From Pseudomonadota bacterium (lineage in GTDB: Bacteria > Pseudomonadota > Gammaproteobacteria > Steroidobacterales > Steroidobacteraceae): 35,124 nucleotides of DNA. The notes below the pieces were generated by a model, which made no database searches, was not told the origin of the DNA, and worked only from the letters and a program-made list of their open reading frames with translations. Positions 16,157 through 22,594 of this stretch are shown in pieces. Position numbers and translations under genes: made by a program. How positions within the stretch are numbered: the stretch's first letter is position 1; every line of letters begins with the position of its first letter. Where the stretch lies: contig JAJYUL010000037.1 in the NCBI GenBank assembly GCA_021792555.1, positions 1-35,124 on the forward strand, written 5' to 3'.

Positions 16157-17298
16157 GGCTCTCGGGCCTGTGGCTCCTCTTCGCGGCGTGGCTCATCCTG
16201 CGCGCCGCCCGCCAGCGCGATGCGCTCGAGGCGCTCGAGCCGATTGACCCGCCGCGCGCGGCGCCGAAGATCGCGGTCATCGTCCCGGCGCGCGATGAGG
16301 CGGCCAACATCCGCCGCTGCGTGCAGTCGCTGTGCGATCAGCGCTACCCGGCTGAGCGCCTTTCCATTCTCGTCGTCGATGACGACTCGCGCGATGCCAC
16401 CGCTGCGATCGTCGCGGAGCTTGCCGCCGCGGACGGCCGGATCCGGCTGTTGCGCACCGCCGCCCTGCCGGCGGGGTGGAAGGGCAAGGTGCACGCCTGC
16501 TGCACCGGCGCGGCGGGGGCGCCGGGCGATGCCGAGTGGCTGTGCTTTCTCGATGCGGACGTGACGGCCGGACCCGAGGCGCTCGCGAGCGCGTGGGCGG
16601 CGGCCGAAGCCCGCCGGCTCGATCTGCTCTCGCTCGCCCCGCGGCACGAGCTCGGCACGTTTGCCGAGCGGCTGATGCTGCCCTGCGCGCTCTACGTGCT
16701 CGCCTTCACCCAGGACCTGCGGCGCATTCAATCGCCCGAGAGCGGCGAGGCGGTGGCCACGGGCCAGTTCATGCTGCTGCGCCGCTCGGCCTACGCGGCC
16801 GTCGGCGGCCACGCGGCGGTGCGCGCGGCGCTGAGCGAGGATCAGCAGCTCGCGCGGCTGCTGAAGCGGCGCGGGTTCCGGGTCCTGTTGATGGACGGCG
16901 CAGCGGTGCTGCGCGCGCGCATGTACGACGGCTGGCGCACGCTCTGGCCGGGGCTCGCTCGCAACATGATGGCCGTGCTCGGCGGCCCGCTGCGCACCGT
17001 GCTCGTGGCCCCGGGGATCGCGGCGCTCGCGTGGCTCGCGGTGCTGCTGCCCCTGGCCGATGCGCTTGGGCTGCTGCGCGGCGCGCACGCAGCGGCGCTC
17101 GCGCTCGCACTCGCCGGCAGCGCTTCGGCGGCCCTGCTCGCGCTGCACATCGCCGGCGCGGTGCATTTCCGCACGGCCTGGTGGTACGGAGCGCTCTTTC
17201 CCATCGGCTACTCGCTCGGGGCGCTGATGGCCCTCGACAGCGTGCGCTGGCGCCTCACGGGGCGCGTGCCGTGGCGCGGGCGGGTGTACGAGTCATGA
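16147..17298 (+). CDS. Membrane glycosyltransferase family 2 (HpnB/CrtQ-like)
   Basis: The 383-residue product starts at GTG 16147 behind gggacggggg. It has an N-terminal hydrophobic anchor (LSGLWLLFAAWLILRA), then the GT-A nucleotide-sugar domain: KIAVIVPARDEAANI, ILVVDDDSRDAT, the metal-binding FLDADV near residue 138, ATGQFMLLRRSAYAAVGG and the acceptor-side SEDQQLARLLKRRG. Three C-terminal membrane helices follow (APGIAALAWLAVLLPL; ALALALAGSASAALLALHI; ALFPIGYSLGALMAL). The PAGWKGKVHAC segment and overall order resemble hopanoid-associated HpnB and carotenoid glycosyltransferases, which act on membrane lipids at the inner membrane. Its stop overlaps the ATG of the next gene (ATGA at 17295-17298). 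The acceptor lipid is unknown. Confidence 0.88.
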   Translation: MRLGLSGLWLLFAAWLILRAARQRDALEALEPIDPPRAAPKIAVIVPARDEAANIRRCVQSLCDQRYPAERLSILVVDDDSRDATAAIVAELAAADGRIRLLRTAALPAGWKGKVHACCTGAAGAPGDAEWLCFLDADVTAGPEALASAWAAAEARRLDLLSLAPRHELGTFAERLMLPCALYVLAFTQDLRRIQSPESGEAVATGQFMLLRRSAYAAVGGHAAVRAALSEDQQLARLLKRRGFRVLLMDGAAVLRARMYDGWRTLWPGLARNMMAVLGGPLRTVLVAPGIAALAWLAVLLPLADALGLLRGAHAAALALALAGSASAALLALHIAGAVHFRTAWWYGALFPIGYSLGALMALDSVRWRLTGRVPWRGRVYES

Positions 17299-18338
17299 GC
17301 GCTGCTGCGCCCGAGCGCAGACCGCCGGGCAGCGGGCTCGTCGCGCTCGGCGCCGGGCTGCTCTTGCTCGCCTATCTGGTGCGGGAGATTCTCCTGCCGT
17401 TCGTGCTCGCCGGCATCGTGGCGTTCGTGTTCACACCGCTGGTGAAGCGGCTCGGCGCGCGCACCGGGCTGCCGCGCGCGCTCGCCGCCACGGCGGTGCT
17501 GGCGGCGCTGCTGGCGCTCGCGGCGCTCATCGGCTGGCTCTGGGCGCCGCGGCTCGCCGCGGCGCTCGAGGGCGCCGGGCGAGGCCTGCCGGCGAGCCTG
17601 ACGCGGGTGGTCGGCTCGCTGCTCGGCACGCATCGCCTCGAGCTGTTCGGCACCGAGTGGAGCGCGGCCGAGATCGCCTCGGCGCTCACGCACAGCGCGC
17701 ATGCCTGGCTCGCACGCCCGGGCAGTCCGGCTCACCTGCTGCTGTGGGGCGGGGCGGGCGTGTTCGAGCTGATCCTCACGGTGGTGCTGCTCGGGTATTT
17801 CCTGCTCGATGCGCCGCGCATCGCGCGGGGGCTTGCCTGGCTGGTGCCGCCGGCGCACCGCGAGGTGCTGTATCAGGCCGGGCGCGAGTTCGCGCCGCTC
17901 GCGCGCCGCTACTTCATCGGCGTCGCTCTGGTCGCGCTCTATGCCGGCTGTCTCGCCGAGATCGGCCTCGGGGCGGTGCTCGGGCTGCCCCATGCGCCGG
18001 TGCTGGCGCTCCTCACCGGCGTGCTCGAGCTGATCCCATTCGTCGGTCCGACAGGCGCGCTGCTCATCACTGCGCTCAACGTGATCGGGCAGCTGCCGGG
18101 CGAGTGGGGCGTGGCCGCGTTCGCCGTGTACGCGGCCACGCTCAGGATCTCGATCGATCAGTTCGTCGGACCGCTGCTGCTCGGGCGCGCGGCGGATCTG
18201 CCGCCGGTGCTGGTGATCTTCTGCTTCCTCTGCGGCGGGGTGATTTTCGGGGTCGCCGGCGCTATTCTCGCCGTGCCCGCGGCGCTGGGCATCAAAGTGC
18301 TGCTCGGGGTGATCTACCGGGCGCAGGAGGTGCGCTGA
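17295..18338 (+). CDS. AI-2E/PerM family membrane transporter
   Basis: ATG 17295 overlaps the glycosyltransferase stop in an ATGA, indicating translational coupling, and gives 347 residues. The frame stays open far upstream but that part overlaps the glycosyltransferase. The protein has about eight membrane segments and family signatures: VREILLPFVLAGIVAFVFTP at the N-terminus, FELILTVVLLGYFLLDAPRI mid-protein, LGLPHAPVLALLTGVLELIPFVGP and DQFVGPLLLGRAADLPPVLV near the end. The family includes TqsA (autoinducer-2 export) and several uncharacterised permeases; the name says little about substrate. In this cluster an export role for a lipid or glycolipid precursor is an attractive guess only. 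Confidence 0.88.
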   Translation: MSAAAPERRPPGSGLVALGAGLLLLAYLVREILLPFVLAGIVAFVFTPLVKRLGARTGLPRALAATAVLAALLALAALIGWLWAPRLAAALEGAGRGLPASLTRVVGSLLGTHRLELFGTEWSAAEIASALTHSAHAWLARPGSPAHLLLWGGAGVFELILTVVLLGYFLLDAPRIARGLAWLVPPAHREVLYQAGREFAPLARRYFIGVALVALYAGCLAEIGLGAVLGLPHAPVLALLTGVLELIPFVGPTGALLITALNVIGQLPGEWGVAAFAVYAATLRISIDQFVGPLLLGRAADLPPVLVIFCFLCGGVIFGVAGAILAVPAALGIKVLLGVIYRAQEVR

Positions 18339-18412
18339 GACCGGAGGGCAAAGTTGGAACGTGCTGTTCCGCGCCAGTGGTGGTCGGTACCGATCAACAA
18401 GGAGGAGCCGCC

Positions 18413-19084
18413 TTGTCACGGCAACGCTCCGCGAGCGGATCACCGCGCGCCCTGCGGGCGCGCCGCTGGATCTTTGGCCTCGACCGGCATCTGCGCCGCC
18501 ACTACGGCATCTACGAGTACACCACCCACCGCGAGTGTCTGCTGCGCGCCGAGCGCTGCCGCGCCGATGAGCGCATCGTGCTGTCCGACGGCACCCGCGT
18601 GGAGCCCGGCGATCCGCTGCTGCGACTGCACCTGTGGAACGAGCACATGCCGCCGATGGGTCCGCACGGCCCCTCGATGGCCTGGGCCCGGCGCATCGAG
18701 CGCAGCCTCGATCTGTCGCTGGCGGAGCTGGCGCGGCATCTGACCCAGGGCGGCGGGCGCGCCGCGGTGAGGGCGGTGTGCGCGCAGATGCGTCTCAGGA
18801 GCGCGCATCAGACCGTACAGCTCTCGCGCATTCTCAGTCGCTTCGGGTTCGAGACCGTGCCACCTGCGGCGGGCGAGCCGAGCCACGCGCTGCGCCGGGT
18901 GGGAGAGAACCTCCTGGTGGTGTTGCTCGTGCTCGCGGCCAATCCGATCTCGCTGCGCGGGGGCGTGTGGCGCCGCGGCTGCGTGCGGGTGGCGATCTCG
19001 CGCGAGGCGCTGCTGCGCCGCTACGTCGAGCGGCGGCGCTGGCGCGCCGCGCAGCTCACCGAGCAGCGCAGCACGGGCACCTGA
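18413..19084 (+). CDS. YkoP-like domain protein
   Basis: The best start is TTG 18413, placed 6 bases after a strong aaggaggag ribosome binding site (18399-18407), giving 223 residues (begins MSRQRSASGSPRAL). The frame is open much further upstream, but that part is antiparallel noise over the AI-2E gene. Residues ~20-130 (RLHLWNEHMPPMGPHGPSMA, then WARRIERSLDLSLAELARHL) resemble the YkoP domain found next to glycosyltransferases and polysaccharide deacetylases. Residues ~160-180 (VGENLLVVLLVLAANPISL) could be one membrane segment, and the C-terminus is very Arg-rich. Function is unknown. It closes the five-gene cluster, 74 bases after the AI-2E gene. The family call rests on a remembered motif pattern and is moderate. 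Confidence 0.6.
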   Translation: MSRQRSASGSPRALRARRWIFGLDRHLRRHYGIYEYTTHRECLLRAERCRADERIVLSDGTRVEPGDPLLRLHLWNEHMPPMGPHGPSMAWARRIERSLDLSLAELARHLTQGGGRAAVRAVCAQMRLRSAHQTVQLSRILSRFGFETVPPAAGEPSHALRRVGENLLVVLLVLAANPISLRGGVWRRGCVRVAISREALLRRYVERRRWRAAQLTEQRSTGT

Positions 19085-19577
19085 GCGGCGCCGCGCCGCC
19101 CCGAGCGCGCGCAACTTCAATGCCGGCTACAGCGTCGGGGAGGGGCTCACCGCCGCCGAGCCCGACCTGCAGTGGCACACCCTGCCGTGGAATGCGCTCC
19201 TGCAGAACGCCGATACGTCCGAGCGCGCGGCGCTGAAGCGCACGGGCATGGCGCTCACGGACGTGCCTCCGCGGTATCGGTCGAGCTCCTTCCCGCACAT
19301 CCGGGGCGGCGGCTACGCGGCCCGGTACTCCTCGCCCGCCCTTGGCGCATCGGCCCGCTGCTGCGCGACCCCGGGTCGATTCCCTCCGGCAGCCATTGAG
19401 TCCGTCGGGCGCCTCGGGGCCCCACGGGGGCGAGTCCTGTGGCAGATCCGCAACGAAGAGGCCCCGCATGCCGGCCGGGGCTACCCAGCGTCGGCGGGAG
19501 GATGTATCCTCAGCGACACAGCGACTCGCAAACGAACGCTTGTTTTAATTTCCAATTCGGCGAGTGGGGGAGGGGGC
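19085..19577. other. Gene-free interval with peptidase remnant and AT-rich promoter region
   Basis: The first half carries the M3-peptidase remnant listed separately. Bases 19345-19510 show nothing recognisable. Bases 19530-19560 (cgcttgttttaatttccaat) are the most A+T-rich stretch nearby and probably hold the promoter of the lipoprotein gene at 19578, although no clean -35/-10 pair can be fixed. Confidence 0.5.
19104..19340 (+). pseudogene. M3-family metallopeptidase (Dcp-type) C-terminal remnant
   Basis: This stretch translates to RNFNAGYSVGEGLTAAEPDL, then QWHTLPW and, further on, LKRTGMALTDVPPRYRSSSF followed by PHIRGGGYAARY. It follows the conserved end of peptidyl-dipeptidase Dcp / oligopeptidase proteins (FNQGFATxEYLAAxLLDxxWH; VPPRYRSxYFAHIxGGGYAAGYYSYLWSE). 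The zinc-binding HEFGH half is absent, and the match breaks down after GGYAAR, where YYSYLWSE should follow. Several conserved positions are altered. It is a dead fragment of a cytosolic or periplasmic peptidase gene. It happens to be in frame with the downstream lipoprotein gene, with no stop between, so an automatic start call for that gene could wrongly include it. Confidence 0.7.
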
Positions 19578-21155
19578 ATGTTGAAGAAGTTCGGGGGTCT
19601 CACTGTGGCTGTGCTGGCCACGCTCGCGCTAGCGGGCTGCGGCGGCAACAGTCAGACCGCGGCTGTTTCGACGTCGACCCAGCGCGGTACGCTGGCGGTC
19701 AATCCGCCGCTGCGGGTTGCCTCGCTCAGCGCCTCGGCTTTCGCCGCCGATCTGGACACCACCACCTCCGGACAGCAGCTGCTGCAGCTCGCCGGTACGC
19801 CGGCCTGCGGGGTGGATTTCTACTACCTGAAATACTGGACCGTGGCGCCCGACGGCAAGCCCACCGAAGTCTCCGGCGCGCTGATGGTGCCGACCGGGGC
19901 CGGCTCGCAGTGCTCCGGTGCCCGTCCCATCGTGCTCTATGCGCACGGCACGACGACCGCTTCGACCTACAACATCGCGGACATCAGCGACACGGGCAAC
20001 GCCGCCAACAGCGAGTCGGCGATGATCGCGGCGGTGTTCGCCGCCCAGGGCTACATCGTGGTGGCGCCGAACTACGAGGGCTACGACATCTCGAACCTCG
20101 GCTATCACCCCTACGTCGACGGCGCGGTGAACGCTGATGACATGATCGATGCGCTCGCCGCGGCGCGCGCCGCGCTGCCGCATACGTTCACGCCCGGTAC
20201 CACCGACAGCGGCCAGCTGTACGTGACCGGATACTCCGAGGGCGGCTACGTGGCGATGGCGACCGTCAAGGCGATGCAGGCCGCCGGCGACACGGTGACC
20301 GCCTCGGCGCCGTCCTCCGGGCCCTATGCGCTCGAGGCGTTCGGCGATGCCATCTTCTTCGGCCAGGTGGACATCGGCTCGACCGTGTTCGCGCCGTTCG
20401 TGACTACGAGCTACCAGAACGCCTACGGCAACGTTTATCAGCAGACCTCCGACGTGTACTCCTCGACGTACGCGACCGGCATCGACACGCTGCTGCCGAC
20501 GGCAACGCCGCTCGCGACGCTGTTCCAGTCGGGCAAGCTGCCCGAGGCGGCGCTCTTTGACAGCACCACGCCGGTGACCGGCAACACGCAGCTCGATCAG
20601 CTGCTCGCCGAGCCGACGAGCCCGCCGTACACCCCGGAGCAGGCGGCGCTGTTCGATGCCGGCTTCGGCAGCCCCGGACTCGTGACCAACGCCTTCCGCG
20701 CCGCCTACGCGGCCGATGCGCTCACCAATCCCGACCAGGCGACGATGACGCTGCTCAACGGCGGCACGCTGACGGCGAGCGACGTGGCGCTCGCGGCCTC
20801 CCCGGGCATCGGGCTGCGCCAGGACTTCAAGGTCAACGACATGCGCAACGGCGGCTGGGCGCCGAAGGAGCCGATGCTGATGTGCGGCGGGGATCAGGAC
20901 CCGACGGTGTTCTTCATGAACACCGAGATCATGGCCGCCGAGTGGAGTCCGCTCGTCTCGGGCGGACTGGTGAGCGTGCTCGACCTCAACGGCACCCCGG
21001 GCGGGCCGTTCGCGCCCCTGCAGAGCGCCTTCCAGAGCACCTACGCGGCGATGGTGAGCGCCGTGGGGGCGAGCACCGCGATCCAGTCGTACCACGCCAC
21101 CGAGGCACCGTTCTGCATGGTGGCGGCGCGTGATTTCTTCGCGCAAGTTCCGTAA
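19578..21155 (+). CDS. Lipoprotein alpha/beta-hydrolase (secretory lipase-like)
   Basis: ATG 19578 follows gggggaggggg and starts a lipoprotein signal peptide with lipobox LALAGC (Cys21), giving 525 residues; the in-frame upstream extension is peptidase debris. The hydrolase fold shows LYAHGTTTAS (oxyanion HGT, near residue 123), NYEGYD, the nucleophile elbow GYSEGGY (Ser220), an acidic-residue candidate in CGGDQDPTVF, and a late His in SYHATEAPF. This is the layout of LIP-type secretory lipases and related large esterases. It would be anchored in the outer or inner membrane, facing the periplasm or outside, and hydrolyse esters. OmpW follows after 21 bases without a terminator, so the two are probably co-transcribed. 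Confidence 0.88.
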   Translation: MLKKFGGLTVAVLATLALAGCGGNSQTAAVSTSTQRGTLAVNPPLRVASLSASAFAADLDTTTSGQQLLQLAGTPACGVDFYYLKYWTVAPDGKPTEVSGALMVPTGAGSQCSGARPIVLYAHGTTTASTYNIADISDTGNAANSESAMIAAVFAAQGYIVVAPNYEGYDISNLGYHPYVDGAVNADDMIDALAAARAALPHTFTPGTTDSGQLYVTGYSEGGYVAMATVKAMQAAGDTVTASAPSSGPYALEAFGDAIFFGQVDIGSTVFAPFVTTSYQNAYGNVYQQTSDVYSSTYATGIDTLLPTATPLATLFQSGKLPEAALFDSTTPVTGNTQLDQLLAEPTSPPYTPEQAALFDAGFGSPGLVTNAFRAAYAADALTNPDQATMTLLNGGTLTASDVALAASPGIGLRQDFKVNDMRNGGWAPKEPMLMCGGDQDPTVFFMNTEIMAAEWSPLVSGGLVSVLDLNGTPGGPFAPLQSAFQSTYAAMVSAVGASTAIQSYHATEAPFCMVAARDFFAQVP

Positions 21156-21176
21156 GCCCTGACACGAGAGACGAAC

Positions 21177-21878
21177 ATGCAGTACAAGATTGCAACACTC
21201 GCGCTCGGCACCGCTCTTGCGCTCGCGGCGACCACTGGGGCGCACGCCGGCAACGCGACTCCCAACGACATCCGCATCGGCGGATACTTCGTGCACTTCG
21301 ACAGCAGCGCCACGGACTTCACCGGCCCGTACACGGTGCCGGGGCTGAATGCGAGCATCAACAACGCCACGACGCTGTATCTGGGCTACGTGCGCACGCT
21401 CTCGAGGCACTTCGCCGTGGAGCTCGCCTTCGGCTGGCCGCCGGTGACGCACGCCGTCGCGCGCGGCCCGGCGGCGGTGGGCTCGGTGCCGTACAACGGC
21501 CAGAAGATCGCCTCGGTCCGCTGGCTGTCCCCGACCGCGCTGCTGGAGTACAACTTCTTCAGCCCCGACGCGCACTGGCGGCCGTTCGTCGGTGTCGGGG
21601 TGAACTACACGTACTTCTACGACCGGCGGATCACTCCGGCCGGAGAGGCCGTGGTCGGCGGCCCGACCTCGGTCTCGATGCCCTCCTCGGTGGGCCCGGC
21701 GGTGACCGCCGGCTTCACCTACCGCTTCAACCAGCGCTGGCACATGGTCGCCTCCTACTCGGTCGCGCAGGTCAACAGCCGCCTGACGACCGACACCGCA
21801 GGGGTGTTCCGCACCTCCTCGGTGCACTTCTGGCCGAACGCCGTGGTGCTCTCGGTCGGCTACTCGTTCGGGTTCTGA
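21177..21878 (+). CDS. OmpW-family outer-membrane protein
   Basis: The 233-residue protein has a signal peptide (MQYKIATLALGTALALAATT, cut after AHA) and an eight-stranded barrel pattern: DIRIGGYFVHF at the start, NNATTLYLGYVRTLSRHFAV, LLEYNFFSPDAHWRPFVGVG with VNYTYFYD, the FTYRFNQRWHMVASYS block and a terminal aromatic residue (VLSVGYSFGF). These are OmpW hallmarks. OmpW forms a small hydrophobic channel and is linked to uptake of small hydrophobic molecules. Together with the lipase-like lipoprotein immediately upstream, uptake of an ester hydrolysis product is a plausible joint role, by inference. A gagagacg ribosome binding site precedes the ATG. Confidence 0.9.
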   Translation: MQYKIATLALGTALALAATTGAHAGNATPNDIRIGGYFVHFDSSATDFTGPYTVPGLNASINNATTLYLGYVRTLSRHFAVELAFGWPPVTHAVARGPAAVGSVPYNGQKIASVRWLSPTALLEYNFFSPDAHWRPFVGVGVNYTYFYDRRITPAGEAVVGGPTSVSMPSSVGPAVTAGFTYRFNQRWHMVASYSVAQVNSRLTTDTAGVFRTSSVHFWPNAVVLSVGYSFGF

Positions 21879-21890
21879 GCGGGAACTCCG

Positions 21891-21924
21891 CCCGCCGCGC
21901 GCGGTCCTAACCGAGCGCGGCGGG
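21891..21924 (+). terminator. Hairpin after ompW
   Basis: Arms cccgccgcgc (21891-21900) and gcgcggcggg (21915-21924) enclose a loop that can itself pair (ggt with acc). It starts 12 bases after the stop. No U-tract follows. Confidence 0.5.
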
Positions 21925-22065
21925 CCGGGATTCCCCTGGGAGCGTCGGCTGGACGCATGACGCGCTCGGCTCGCCGCTCAGGGATGAGCCCCCGTCCCGC
22001 GCAGACTGACCAATCGCATAGAATGACCCTCCGGCCGGCGCGGCCGCGGGGGGGATCGGGATCAG

Positions 22066-22473
22066 GTGAGCGGAGCAGCCTACAGTACACGCCGGCGCGG
22101 CGCGGCGCGGCGGGCGGTGCCCGGCTGGGTCGGGTGGCTCGCGCTCGCGGCCTTCGGGCTGCGCGCGCTGGTGCCGCTCGGGTTCGATCCGGACCCGCAC
22201 ACCCTCTCGATCGTCCTGTGCCACCAGGGTTTCCCCACGGGATTCTTCGCCCATCACGGGGCGCGTGGGGCGCGTGGGGCGCGAGGCGCTGAGGGCTCGG
22301 CCGCCCATTGCCTCTTCTGCAGCAGCACCTCGCCCGCCCCGCCGTACACGCTCGCCGGTCTGATCCACCGTGCGATCTATGCGGTCGACCTGTCACCGTT
22401 GCGCCCGCCGCTGCTGCGCGGCATGCGGCTCGCGTATACGCCCCAGGCGCGCGCGCCTCCTTCTCCCGTCTGA
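22066..22473 (+). CDS. DUF2946-like small membrane protein
   Basis: The frame starts at GTG 22066 and gives 135 residues. After a basic N-terminus a hydrophobic segment (VPGWVGWLALAAFGLRALVP) is followed by LGFDPDPHTLSIVLCHQGFP and the HCLFCSS motif, the pattern of DUF2946 proteins, which are small, His/Cys-containing and often encoded next to TonB-dependent metal (copper) receptors. A 9-bp unit (ggggcgcgt) is repeated three times at 22258-22284, giving a Gly-Ala-Arg insert between the Cys/His motifs. The next gene is a TonB receptor, which supports the assignment. Metal handling is inferred from family context; the true start could be slightly different because no clear ribosome binding site is visible. 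Confidence 0.65.
   Translation: MSGAAYSTRRRGAARRAVPGWVGWLALAAFGLRALVPLGFDPDPHTLSIVLCHQGFPTGFFAHHGARGARGARGAEGSAAHCLFCSSTSPAPPYTLAGLIHRAIYAVDLSPLRPPLLRGMRLAYTPQARAPPSPV
22258..22284 (+). repeat. Three tandem 9-bp units inside the DUF2946 gene
   Basis: The unit ggggcgcgt occurs at 22258-22266, 22267-22275 and (last base a) 22276-22284, encoding GAR GAR GAR in frame. It looks like a recent slippage expansion. Confidence 0.8.
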
Positions 22474-22554
22474 GCGGACTCTAACCGGCTGCCCCCCGGC
22501 GGCGCCTGTGCCCAGGTGCCGCGGGCGCGAGCCCTTGTGATTTCGATTCGGACG

Positions 22555-22581
22555 GCGGCGCCGCACAGGAGGCGGCGCCGC
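22555..22581. other. Paired gcggcgccgc palindromes ahead of the TonB receptor
   Basis: The self-complementary 10-mer gcggcgccgc occurs at 22555-22564 and 22572-22581, so the two copies can pair across a 7-base loop. The hairpin ends 13 bases before the GTG start. It may terminate the DUF2946 transcript or mask the ribosome binding site. Confidence 0.4.
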
Positions 22582-22594
22582 GGGAGATGACGAC

